This document shows positions 51,649 to 60,123 of a stretch of 64,000 nucleotides of DNA, in pieces. The notes under the pieces are model-generated. The model had not been told where the DNA came from. It ran no database searches and worked only from the letters and a program-made list of their open reading frames with translations. The first letter of the stretch is position 1, and each line of letters begins with the position of its first letter. The position numbers were made by a program, and so were the translations under genes. Source of the stretch: JAENVU01 sp046598395 (GTDB lineage: Bacteria; Actinomycetota; Acidimicrobiia; IMCC26256; JAENVU01); NCBI GenBank assembly GCA_046598395.1, contig JBKJIQ010000006.1, positions 1-64,000 of the forward strand, given 5' to 3'.

Positions 51649-54600
51649 GTGGCCGCATCGGGGCTGATCACCATCTTGTTCACCGACCTGGTGGGCTCCA
51701 CCGCGCACGCGTCCACCGTTGGCGATCCCGCCGCCGACGAGATGCGCCGGGACCACTTCGCGTCGCTGCGCGAGGCCGTGGTCGCGACGGGCGGCACCGA
51801 AGTCAAGACCATCGGTGATGCGCTCATGGTCTCCTACACCGGCGCCGCCGATGCGCTCAGCGGTGCAGCCACCATGCAGCGAGCCGTTGAACGCCACAAT
51901 CGCCGTCTCGGCGACGGCAACACCATCGCCATGCGCATCGGCATCAGCGCGGGCGACGCCAGCTTCGAGGACGGCGACTGGTTCGGCACGCCCGTGGTGG
52001 AGGCCGCGCGCCTGTGCGCCGCCGCGAACGGTGGGCAGATCCTCGCCAGCGATCTCGTGCGCGCCCTCGCCGGTTCGCGCACCGATCTGGAGCTGCGCTC
52101 GCTCGGCGGACTCGAACTCAAGGGCCTCCCCGAGCCGCTGCCCTCGTGCGAAGTGGTCTGGCAGATCGCCGACCAGATCACCGCCACCCCGCTCCCCGCC
52201 TTCGTCGATACCAACCCGGCCTTTCCGTTCTCGGGGCGTATGGACCAGCTCGAGACCCTGAACACGGCATGGAAGGAAACCGCCGAGGGCGCGCGCCGCG
52301 CCGTACTCGTTTCCGGCGAGCCGGGGATCGGCAAGACGCGTCTCGTCACCGAGGCGGTGCGCGCCGCGCACGACCGCGGGTCGGTCGTGCTCTGGGGGCG
52401 TTGCGACGAGGACCTCGGCGCGCCCTACGGACCGTTCGCCGAGGCGCTCCGCCACTACGTCTCGGTCACCCCGCCGGACCAGGTTCGTGCGGAGATCGGC
52501 GCGCTCGGCGGCGAACTCGTCCGGATCGTGCCCGACATCACCAGCCGCGTCCCGGGCCTCGCCGAGCCGATGGTGGCCGACGCCGAGACCGAACGCTTCC
52601 GCCTGTTCGACGCGGTGGCCGACCTACTCTCCGAGATCTCGGCCGCGGCACCCGTCGTACTGGTGCTCGACGACCTCCACTGGGCCGACAAACCGTCGCT
52701 CGTGTTGCTGCGTCACCTGCTCCGCTCCGCGACGCCGATGCGCGTGCTCTTCCTCTGCACCTACCGCGACACCGACCTCGATCGCAGCCATCCACTCTCC
52801 GACGTCCTCGGCGAGCTGCGGCGCCAGCCCGGCGTCGACCGGCTCGACCTCCAGGGCCTCGACCAGGACGAGATCTCGGGCTTCATGGCCAACGTCGCCG
52901 GCCACGAACTGAACGAAGGCGGCCGCGATCTCGCGGTGGCGCTCCACACCGAGACCGAGGGCAACCCCTTCTTCGTGGGCGAGGTGCTGCGCCATCTCGC
53001 GGAGTCCGGCGCGATCGTCCAGGACGACGAGGGACGCTGGACCACCTCGGGCTCCGTGGCGGATTTCGGCATCCCCGAAGGCGTGCGCGAGGTGGTCGGC
53101 CGCCGGCTCTCCCGCCTGTCCGACGCCGTGAACCGGGCGTTGGCGATCGGTGCAGTCATCGGCCCCACGTTCGACCTCGCCACCATCGAGGGCGCCGGCG
53201 GTCCGGGTGGCGACGAACTGTTCGACGCGCTCGACGAGGCCACCCAGTTCGGCCTGATCCGCGAAGCACCGGGCGCGCCCGGCCGGTATGCGTTCGCACA
53301 CGCGCTCGTGCGCGCGTCGCTGTACGAGGAGCTGACGACCAACCGCCGGGTTCGCATGCACTGGCGCATCGGCGAGGTGATCGAGGCCCGGTACGCGTCG
53401 AAGCTCGACGAGCACCTCGACGAACTCGCATTCCACTACGGCGAGGGCGCGCTCGCGGGCGATGCCACGAAGGCCGCCGCGTTCGCCCGTCGCGCCGGGG
53501 AACGCGCACTCGCCGATCTGGCGTTCGAGTCGGCGGCCGCTCACTTCGAGCGGGCGGTCGGATCGATGGAGCTGGTCGACGACGCCCCACCGGCGGAACG
53601 GTGTGACCTCCTCTTGGCGTGGGCCGACGCGCTCGGCCTGGGTGGCGATGAACGTCGACGCAGCGTGGCGTTCGACGCGGCGGCAATCGCGAGGGACGCG
53701 GGCGACGTCGGTCGACTGGCGCAGGCGGCCCTCGTGCTCGTGAGCCTGACCGGCGGGAGTTCCCGAGTCGGCAACGTCGACACAGAGTTGGTCTCCCTGC
53801 TGGAGGAGGCGCTCGAGGGGTTGGGTTCGGATCCGTCGTCCGAGCGCGCTCGACTCTTGGCGTCCCTGGCCGTCGAGATTCAGCACGGCGCCGACGACGT
53901 TCGGCGCATGGCCCTGGGACGCGAGGCCATGGCCATGGCTCGCGCTACGCAGGATCCCGTTGCTCTCGGCTACGTGCTGACGCGGAGTTGGACGATGTTG
54001 GACGGTTCCCGACCGTGGCACATCGAGTTCGGACGGATCACCGACGAAGCCGAAGCCATGGCCGAGGAGATCGGCGACACGAACACGCTTCGTGACACCC
54101 ACATTTTTCAGCTCGCGATCGCCTCGATGGTGGGCGATCGATCCGAAGCCGATTCGCGACTCGCGGCCCTCCAGCGCCTCGCCGACCAGAGCCGACGGCG
54201 GGATTCCCGGGTCTGGTCTCTCTGGAAGGAGGCCCAGCAGGTGGTCTTTGCCGGGCTCCTGGCCGACGGTGAACGGTTGACCATCGAGGGCATGACCCTC
54301 GCGGGCGATGCGGGAATCGAGCCCGAGAACGTGAGCGCGGCCATCGGGGCACTCTTCTACGCGATCCGCCAGGGCCAGGGTCGCGTCGACGAGCTCATCC
54401 CCGCGATCGAGGACCTGGTCACCGCCCAACCCGGCCTCCCCACCTGGCGGCTCGCGCTCGCGGGCGCGTTCTACGAGTGCGACAGGTTCGAGGAAGCCCG
54501 GCCGCATTACGACTGGCTGGTCGCGGACGAATGCGCGGTGCTGCGCCGTGACCCGCTCTACCCCGTGAACATCTGTGGCCTCGCGCGCATGTCCCCGCGC

Positions 54601-54972
54601 CTGCAGCAAAGCCGCGGCGTCACGGAGTTCCTCTACGACGCGCTGCTTCCCTTCGCCGGCATCTTCAACTGGAGTGGCGGCACGATCAGCGAGGGTAACG
54701 ACACCGGGCTGGCGGCGGCCGCCGAGATGCTCGGTCGCCCCGACGACGCCGACCGCCACCACGCCGATGCCATCGCGCTGTGCGAGCGCGCCGGGGCCCG
54801 CGCGTACCTTGCCCGTGTGCACTACTTCCACGGCCGAATGCTCACCGACCGCGGTGACACCGCCGGCGCGCGCCCGCACCTCGAGACTGCGGTCGCGATC
54901 GGCGAGGAGATCGGCATGACCGGACCGTTCGGCGTCGTCCCGCGCGGCCAGGCCCTCCTCGCGTCGCTCTGA
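51649..54972 (+). CDS. Class III adenylate cyclase fused to AAA-type ATPase and TPR-like domain
   Basis: 1107 residues from the GTG at 51649, with GGGAGGG 5 bases upstream. Residues 1-180 are a class III cyclase domain with metal-binding D13 (FTDLVGSTAH) and D57 (IGDALMVSY). Next is a STAND-like ATPase, with Walker A GEPGIGKTRL (223-232) and Walker B VLVLDDLHWAD (about 338-348), then a winged-helix-like part (IPEGVREVVGRRLSRLSD, AFAHALVRASLYEEL) and a long C-terminal TPR-like helical repeat region to the end. Such proteins couple ATP-driven conformational switching to cAMP or other signal output. The intact layout is the reference for the broken relative at 58531. A palindromic repeat follows the gene. 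Confidence 0.9.
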   Translation: MAASGLITILFTDLVGSTAHASTVGDPAADEMRRDHFASLREAVVATGGTEVKTIGDALMVSYTGAADALSGAATMQRAVERHNRRLGDGNTIAMRIGISAGDASFEDGDWFGTPVVEAARLCAAANGGQILASDLVRALAGSRTDLELRSLGGLELKGLPEPLPSCEVVWQIADQITATPLPAFVDTNPAFPFSGRMDQLETLNTAWKETAEGARRAVLVSGEPGIGKTRLVTEAVRAAHDRGSVVLWGRCDEDLGAPYGPFAEALRHYVSVTPPDQVRAEIGALGGELVRIVPDITSRVPGLAEPMVADAETERFRLFDAVADLLSEISAAAPVVLVLDDLHWADKPSLVLLRHLLRSATPMRVLFLCTYRDTDLDRSHPLSDVLGELRRQPGVDRLDLQGLDQDEISGFMANVAGHELNEGGRDLAVALHTETEGNPFFVGEVLRHLAESGAIVQDDEGRWTTSGSVADFGIPEGVREVVGRRLSRLSDAVNRALAIGAVIGPTFDLATIEGAGGPGGDELFDALDEATQFGLIREAPGAPGRYAFAHALVRASLYEELTTNRRVRMHWRIGEVIEARYASKLDEHLDELAFHYGEGALAGDATKAAAFARRAGERALADLAFESAAAHFERAVGSMELVDDAPPAERCDLLLAWADALGLGGDERRRSVAFDAAAIARDAGDVGRLAQAALVLVSLTGGSSRVGNVDTELVSLLEEALEGLGSDPSSERARLLASLAVEIQHGADDVRRMALGREAMAMARATQDPVALGYVLTRSWTMLDGSRPWHIEFGRITDEAEAMAEEIGDTNTLRDTHIFQLAIASMVGDRSEADSRLAALQRLADQSRRRDSRVWSLWKEAQQVVFAGLLADGERLTIEGMTLAGDAGIEPENVSAAIGALFYAIRQGQGRVDELIPAIEDLVTAQPGLPTWRLALAGAFYECDRFEEARPHYDWLVADECAVLRRDPLYPVNICGLARMSPRLQQSRGVTEFLYDALLPFAGIFNWSGGTISEGNDTGLAAAAEMLGRPDDADRHHADAIALCERAGARAYLARVHYFHGRMLTDRGDTAGARPHLETAVAIGEEIGMTGPFGVVPRGQALLASL

Positions 54973-54988
54973 ACCATCCACCTTCCCC

Positions 54989-55033
54989 GTTCATTGTCCG
55001 TATTCCACGAGTGGAGCGGGAATCCGGACAATG
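54989..55033. repeat. Intergenic palindromic element, copy 2
   Basis: CATTGTCCG (54992-55000) pairs with CGGACAATG (55025-55033). ATTCC (55002-55006) pairs with GGAAT (55019-55023), with one T/C mismatch between them. The left arm GTTCATTGTCCGTATTCC matches copy 1 (39681) at 16 of 18 bases. It lies between the convergent ends of the cyclase-ATPase and MOSC genes and may end transcription in both directions. Confidence 0.7.
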
Positions 55034-55042
55034 GACGGTGGG

Positions 55043-55693
55043 TTAGCGGCGGACGAGGTGTACCGCGTCGCCCACGTGCACGGTGCCGGGGACCCGCACG
55101 CCGGCGTTGAGCGCAAGTTGGCCGTCGAAGCGATGAATGATGTCCTTCAACACTTCGACGTCGCGATCGAGCGTGTCGGGATCGACCGTCGTCATCGGAC
55201 AGCGGGGCCTGAGTGAGTCGAGCGTGATGACGACATCGCCGATGTGCAGCTCCGCGCCCGGCCACTCGACCTCGCCCATCCCCTCCACCCCGGCGATGAG
55301 GATGTTGGGGCGGAGCCGACGAATGTCGCGCCCGAACTCGGCGACCGCCCCATCCGTCGCGACCAGCAGCGGCAGGATGTCGAACCGTTGCGTTTCAGCG
55401 GAGCGGGCCAACTCGGCATCGTCACCGGCGACGCCCCGGACCTTGGCCAGCACCTCGGGCGAAGTCCAAGAAAGCCCATCGACGAGTGGTTCACCGTCAG
55501 TCCCGAGCGAAGCGTGAAGACCGAGCATCCGATAATGGTGACGGGTCCGTGACGTGCGGATCCCTTCCGGCCCGCGCACATGCACCATCCGATCACCCGG
55601 AATCCCCGAGCCCGTGAGTTCGGCCAGGTCCAGTGACTCACCTGCCATCGACTTCACGGGATACCGCCACAATCCACCGATCGTCAACGGCAT
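55043..55693 (-). CDS. MOSC-domain protein
   Basis: 216 residues from the ATG at 55691-55693; another ATG at 55702 sits directly on the GGAG and is disfavoured. The N-terminal MOSC_N barrel shows GLWRYPVKSMAGESLDLAEL, and the MOSC domain has SLRPRCPMTTVDPDTLDRD with the conserved cysteine, typical of mARC/YcbX-type proteins that carry a sulfur or molybdenum-cofactor ligand. It may reduce N-hydroxylated compounds or carry sulfur. There is no fused ferredoxin or PLP domain. It is divergent from the universal stress gene (85-bp gap). Confidence 0.9.
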   Translation of the reverse strand: MPLTIGGLWRYPVKSMAGESLDLAELTGSGIPGDRMVHVRGPEGIRTSRTRHHYRMLGLHASLGTDGEPLVDGLSWTSPEVLAKVRGVAGDDAELARSAETQRFDILPLLVATDGAVAEFGRDIRRLRPNILIAGVEGMGEVEWPGAELHIGDVVITLDSLRPRCPMTTVDPDTLDRDVEVLKDIIHRFDGQLALNAGVRVPGTVHVGDAVHLVRR

Positions 55694-55778
55694 CGTCGGC
55701 ATCTCCGCTCGTGGTTCATGACCACAGCCTGACACGGCGCCTTGGCCTCGCGACGCTGGACGTGCCACCATCTCGCGC

Positions 55779-56234
55779 ATGTACACAACGATCGTGGTGG
55801 GCACCGACGGATCCGACTCCGCAAACAAGGCGGTGAGCCAAGCCGCCGAGTTGGCCGAGGCCGGCGGTGGAACCCTGCACATCGTGCACGCGTATCAATC
55901 GATGAACGTCGGACTCCTCGCGATGAACGCCACGAGCGGCGGACCCACGATCGACATCGAGGGAGTGAACGCAAGCATCTCGAACACTGCGGACGCGGTC
56001 TGCGCCCGGGCCGCCGAGGCCGTGAAACGCGACGGCATGAACGTCGAGACCCATACCGTCCCCGGCGATCCGTGCGACGCACTGATCTCGGTCGCCGAAC
56101 AAGTACACGCCGACCTGCTCGTGGTGGGGAACCGTGGCATGACCGGCATGAAGCGGTTCATGCTCGGCAGCGTGCCGAACAAGATCTCGCACCACGCGCC
56201 GTGCAGCGTGTTGATCGCCGACACCGGCGCGTAG
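55779..56234 (+). CDS. Universal stress protein (UspA family)
   Basis: 151 residues. TTIVVGTDGSDSANKAVSQAAELA opens the fold and VVGNRGMTGMKRFMLGSVPNKIS gives the ATP-binding G-2x-G-9x-G-(S/T) signature. CSVLIAD ends the sheet. It is an ATP-binding stress protein, likely cytoplasmic. The ATG at 55779 has no strong ribosome-binding site. Regulation is not evident. Confidence 0.92.
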   Translation: MYTTIVVGTDGSDSANKAVSQAAELAEAGGGTLHIVHAYQSMNVGLLAMNATSGGPTIDIEGVNASISNTADAVCARAAEAVKRDGMNVETHTVPGDPCDALISVAEQVHADLLVVGNRGMTGMKRFMLGSVPNKISHHAPCSVLIADTGA

Positions 56235-56303
56235 CTCTCGATCACGCGGAGCCGGACGCACCCGCCGACGCCATCGCCCGCGAGGTCGGCGCGGGCTGAC
56301 CAA

Positions 56304-56319
56304 GCGTTCCGCGGAACGC
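56304..56319. repeat. GCGTTCCGCGGAACGC palindrome, copy 1
   Basis: A perfect 16-bp palindrome that directly abuts the stop codon (56320-56322) of the DUF222-HNH gene. Two more copies of its core lie upstream of the same gene (57736 and 57768). Confidence 0.85.
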
Positions 56320-57639
56320 CTACTCGCGGGAGGGATCGTCGGACGGAACGTCCTGACGCGCTCGCGGTGTGGGTGGATGGGCGCCGAAGATGGTCATCAT
56401 CGTCCAGTCGAGGTCCATGTGTTCTCCCTCGGACAACGATCCGATCGACTCTGAGGTGATCGAGACACCGGCGCGCGTGTTCGCCGCGATCGCTTCGGAG
56501 ACCCCACACGGACTGGCGAGCGTGACCGCAGGGATGGCGTGGCCGCCGGGGTCGGCGAACGTGAAGCCGCCAAGGAAGTCGGTCTTCACGTTCCATCCAC
56601 CTTCGTGGACGCAACGGTGATGGGTCGGGCACAGCATCAACAGATTCGACCGATCCGTCGGTCCGCCGTGAGCCCAGTGTCGAACATGATGGGCTCGCAG
56701 TCGGCTGCGCTGGGTACAACCGGGAAACCGGCAACACCCTTGATCACGCGTCTCGATGGCACGGCGCAGCGCCGGGTTCGGGAACCTCGCGCGCCGGCCG
56801 AGATCAAGCACCGTGTCACCGCGATCAAGTGATAACCGCACACCGCACTCACACGCGAGTCGGCGCGCGGTTTCGGTCGAGATCGGATACCCCTCCAGCT
56901 CACACCGACCCGGCGCGTCTTCACTCAGGGTTTCGACATCGACGTGGGCCACGATCTCGACTGTCGACGAACCGCGCGGGTCGGGTTCGAGGTACGCATC
57001 GATGACGGCTGCGAAACCGTTGACGCGTTTCTGTTCGGGTTCAGCGTGGCGATCTTGAGGCAACTCGGCGGCAGCATGATCGATCGCTTTCATGGCCCGG
57101 ATCCCGACATCCGCCGGCACGCGAGCGGTGATCGTCACGGTCCCGTCTTCGTGGCTACGCAGCACCACCGACGCCACGTCGAGCGCGGCACGCGCCCGGT
57201 CCGGGTCAGCAGCTCGACACGCGTTGACGTGCGCGCGGGCAATGCGCTCCAGCTGGCTCGCGGTCGCAGGACGGGCGAGGGTCACGGTGTCGGTCTCGCG
57301 CCCCGGCGTCACGAACCGGGTCAGCGCACGGACTTTCGAATAGGAGAGCAGACCGGCGGCGAACTCCGCGCGGGTCTCCGGCAGATCCACGAGGGCGAGG
57401 GCGACCCGGACGTGTTCCTGCGCGGCACGGTTCCCGATTCCGCACTTCCACGACACCCAATGAGCCATCGAATGCGCTTCCCAGCTCTTCCATGCTTCGC
57501 GACGAGCGAGTTCCGCGACCACGTCGAGGAATCGACACATCGCCGCCGCGAGATGCCCGGCCAACGTGGTCGCTTCCGCTTCAAGCCGTTCGGTGGCCGT
57601 GACTGAGAGATCCGACCGATCGAGCAAGGTGACGCTCAT
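56320..57639 (-). CDS. DUF222/13E12-repeat-type HNH endonuclease
   Basis: 439 residues from the ATG at 57637-57639, with GGAGG 5 bases upstream. The N-terminal DUF222 region is helical (VVAELARREAWKSWEAHSMA, LPETRAEFAAGLLSYSKVRAL), and the C-terminal HNH core is CRFPGCTQRSRLRAHHVRHWAHGG, then LCPTHHRCVHEGGW, with the cysteines, histidines and asparagine of the zinc-bound betabeta-alpha-metal site. This is the family of the mycobacterial REP13E12 repeats, which are repeated and linked to mobile DNA, though the function is not known. The gene is bracketed by copies of a GTTCCGCGGAAC palindrome, one touching its stop codon and two 97-146 bp before its start. Confidence 0.9.
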   Translation of the reverse strand: MSVTLLDRSDLSVTATERLEAEATTLAGHLAAAMCRFLDVVAELARREAWKSWEAHSMAHWVSWKCGIGNRAAQEHVRVALALVDLPETRAEFAAGLLSYSKVRALTRFVTPGRETDTVTLARPATASQLERIARAHVNACRAADPDRARAALDVASVVLRSHEDGTVTITARVPADVGIRAMKAIDHAAAELPQDRHAEPEQKRVNGFAAVIDAYLEPDPRGSSTVEIVAHVDVETLSEDAPGRCELEGYPISTETARRLACECGVRLSLDRGDTVLDLGRRARFPNPALRRAIETRDQGCCRFPGCTQRSRLRAHHVRHWAHGGPTDRSNLLMLCPTHHRCVHEGGWNVKTDFLGGFTFADPGGHAIPAVTLASPCGVSEAIAANTRAGVSITSESIGSLSEGEHMDLDWTMMTIFGAHPPTPRARQDVPSDDPSRE

Positions 57640-57735
57640 AGAAACCTCCGATGGAGTGGAAAACAAACACAAACTGGTGTTCGAATTCTACCGAAGGGGT
57701 GGGACCATCAACCGCGGCGATCTCGATGTCAGCGG

Positions 57736-57749
57736 GCGTTCCGCGGAAC
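57736..57749. repeat. GCGTTCCGCGGAAC palindrome, copy 2
   Basis: It matches copy 1 for 14 bases, then ends in ACC instead of GC. It lies 97 bp upstream of the DUF222-HNH start, in the same 190-bp gap that holds copy 3. Confidence 0.8.
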
Positions 57750-57767
57750 ACCGGAGCGCCCCATCTG

Positions 57768-57785
57768 AGCGTTCCGCGGAACGCT
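57768..57785. repeat. AGCGTTCCGCGGAACGCT palindrome, copy 3
   Basis: A perfect 18-bp palindrome; its central 16 bases are identical to copy 1 at 56304. It lies between the divergent DUF222-HNH and VapB genes, with 22 bp to the VapB operator. Confidence 0.85.
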
Positions 57786-57806
57786 CTTGACCCGTGCTGT
57801 CATGCG

Positions 57807-57830
57807 TATCCGCATGATATGATGCGGATA
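57807..57830. promoter_or_regulatory. VapBC operator: inverted repeat over the start codon, with -10 box
   Basis: TATCCGCAT (57807-57815) and ATGCGGATA (57822-57830) form a perfect 9-bp inverted repeat with a 6-bp spacer. It reaches the A of the vapB ATG at 57830. TATGAT (57818-57823) fits a -10 box that is 6 bases from the ATG, so the transcript is probably leaderless and the operator covers the promoter. VapBC complexes usually repress their own gene this way. Confidence 0.75.
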
Positions 57831-58075
57831 TGCCCAAGACAGTGCAGATTCGCGACATCGACGACGATGTGTATGCCGCGCTGGCCCGCCGGGGCGCAGA
57901 GTCCGGCCTGACCGTGCCCGAACTGCTCCGGCGCGAGGCCACGCGCCTCGCCAGCCTGCCCACCATGGAGGAATGGCTCGCCCGCACCCGTCGCCGGCCC
58001 TCGGACATCACGACCGCGGAAGTGCTCGCAACGCTCGATGACCTCCGAGGCGAGTGGCCGAATGCTGGTCATTGA
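57830..58075 (+). CDS. vapB: VapB/FitA-type ribbon-helix-helix antitoxin
   Basis: 81 residues. KTVQIRDIDDDVYAALARRGAESGLTVPELLRREATRL is a ribbon-helix-helix DNA-binding fold of the FitA/VapB group; the C-terminal half (SDITTAEVLATLDDLRGEWP) would bind and block the toxin. It has no ribosome-binding site and a likely leaderless start. Its last 14 bases overlap the toxin gene, so both are co-translated. The inverted repeat over its start is the probable autoregulatory operator. Confidence 0.88.
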   Translation: MPKTVQIRDIDDDVYAALARRGAESGLTVPELLRREATRLASLPTMEEWLARTRRRPSDITTAEVLATLDDLRGEWPNAGH

Positions 58076-58457
58076 CGCGAGCGTGCTCTTCGAGGTGCTC
58101 GCCGACACGCCACGCGCAGCGGGGCTCGGAGCTCGCATCGCCCGCGATGCTGATCAGTTCGCCCCGCACCTCATCGACGCGGAGGTCCTCTCGGTAATAC
58201 AGCGCCGTCACCGCGTCGGCGCACTCGACGCGACTGCGGCAAGCCAAGCCGTCGCCGATCTGCGCGCCTGGCCCGGCCGACGCTGGTCACACCGGGACTT
58301 GCTCGGCCGAGCGTGGGAGTTGCAGGACAACATCCGGGGATACGACGCCCTCTACGTCGCCCTCGCCGAAGCACTTGATGCGACCCTGTTCACACTCGAT
58401 CAACGGCTCGCCAACGCGCCCGGTCCGCGTTGCCGAATCGAGGTCCCCACCGGCTGA
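58062..58457 (+). CDS. vapC: VapC-type PIN-domain toxin
   Basis: 131 residues from the ATG at 58062, overlapping the antitoxin gene. The PIN-domain acidic residues are D5 (MLVIDASVLFEVL), E41 (LIDAEVLSVI), D95 (GYDALYVALAEALDATLFTLD) and D113. These bind magnesium for RNase activity. Such toxins cut tRNA or rRNA to stop growth when the antitoxin is lost. It is the third gene in the accessory segment after DUF222-HNH and VapB, and the palindromes lie upstream. Confidence 0.9.
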   Translation: MLVIDASVLFEVLADTPRAAGLGARIARDADQFAPHLIDAEVLSVIQRRHRVGALDATAASQAVADLRAWPGRRWSHRDLLGRAWELQDNIRGYDALYVALAEALDATLFTLDQRLANAPGPRCRIEVPTG

Positions 58458-58530
58458 CGCCAAGAACACGGATTCGCCGACGCAGGTACGATCCGGCCTC
58501 GGAACCCACGAGGAATCGGAGTCGCGGGCA

Positions 58531-60123
58531 GTGGAATGCGAGCAGTGCGGCGAGGCGAACCGGGAGGGTGCCCGGTTCTGTAGCGGGTGCGGTACCGCGC
58601 TGGCCCGCCGCTGCGCCCACTGCCAGGCCGAACTCCGCCCCACCGCCAAGTTCTGCGACGAGTGCGGCACCCCCGTCGGGAGCGCTCCGGTCGCACCCGC
58701 GGCCCCGGCGGCCGCCGCCACGCGCAAGATCGTCACCGCGCTGTTCGCCGACCTCGTGGGCTCCACATCGTTCGGCGAGCGGACCGATGCCGAGGTCGCC
58801 CGAGTCGTGATGGCCCGCTATCACGCCCTGTTGCAGGACGCGGTCGACGCGCACGGGGGCACCGTCTCCAAATTCATGGGCGACGGGATGATGGCCACCT
58901 TCGGGATCCCCGAGATCGCCCAGGACGACGCGCTGCGGGCGGTGCGCGCCGGCGCCGACATCCAGCGGCGCTTCGCCGACTTCGCGGCCGAGGTCGCCGC
59001 GCAGTACCGCGAGACGCTCGGCCTCCGGGTCGGGGTCAACACCGGTGAGGTGGTGATCGCGAGGGGCGATGCCGACCTGGTGGGCGACGCGCTCAACGTC
59101 GCGGCCCGTATCGAGCACGCGTGCCGTCCGGGGAACGTGACGGTCGGTGAAGAAACGTGGCGACTCACGCGCGGTGAGTTCGGCTATGAGTCGCTCGGAG
59201 AGGTTACGGTCGCCGGCCGTGAGCAGGCCGTCGCGATTTACGAGGTCGTCGCGGGCGGCGTCGCCGAGGTCGAGACCGCGGCACCGTTCGTCGGCCGCGC
59301 TCCCGAGATGGCCGCGCTGCAGCGGGCGTTCGACGCGGCCACGGCGTCGAACTCGGCGCGACTCGTCACCGTGCTCGGCTCCCCCGGGGTCGGCAAGACC
59401 CGCCTCTCGCGCGAGCTGTGCGCCGCGGTCTCGGCCGACAACGGCGCGATCACCGTCGAGCTGCGCTGCGACCGCGCCGGCGACGCGACCTTCGCCCCGA
59501 TCGCTCAGCTGATCCGCGAGGCCACCGGGCTCGGCGACGACAGCGACGCGGCATCGGCCCGGGAACGTCTCGGCACGCTCCTGACCGAGGACGAGCCCGA
59601 TCGGGAACGCCTGGTCGACGTGTTCGCGGGCCTGGTGGGCGCCGCGCCCTCCCGCTCGGTCGAGGAGACGTTCTGGGCGGTCCGGCGGCTCGTGAGCGCG
59701 AGTGCCGGCGACCGACCGATGGTGGTCGTGATCGACGACATCCAATGGGCCGAGCCCCTGTTCCTCGACCTCCTGGAGCACCTGGCCGAGTGGGTCCAGG
59801 ATGTGCCGTTCCTGCTCGTCTGCCTCGCCCGCCCGGAGCTGCGTGACATCCGCCCGTCACTCGCCGAGCGCGGTCGCCGCGTGGAAGACGTGCTCGCGCT
59901 CGACGGCCTCGACTCCGCCGCGACCGCGGCGCTCGCGGCCGGGCTCCTCGGCACCGACCACCTCCCCGCCGGTCTGGTCGAGCGGCTGCCGACCTCCACC
60001 GACGGCAACCCACTCTTCGTGCGCGAACTCGTGCGCATGCTCGTGGATGACGAAGTGATCCGCCGCGTCGACGGCGAATGGGAACTCGCTGCTTGCGGCG
60101 CGCGTCGAGCGGCTCCCGAGTGA
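58531..60123 (+). pseudogene. Broken cyclase-ATPase: zinc-ribbon, cyclase and ATPase part
   Basis: 530 residues from the GTG at 58531. Two zinc ribbons (CEQC...CSGC and CAHC...CDEC) precede a class III cyclase domain with metal-binding D74 (FADLVGSTSF) and D118 (GDGMMATFG), then an ATPase with Walker A GSPGVGKTRL (283-292) and Walker B VVVIDDIQWAE. Near 60090 WELAA runs into GARRAAPE and stops. A different frame then gives SLLAARVERLPSEERTVLE, and yet another gives LASVIGAEFSLGALREL, the sequence expected next in intact relatives. So a deletion and a single-base frameshift break the gene. Residues 1-530 keep the cyclase, so a short cyclase could still be made, but the large TPR part is lost. 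Confidence 0.78.
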
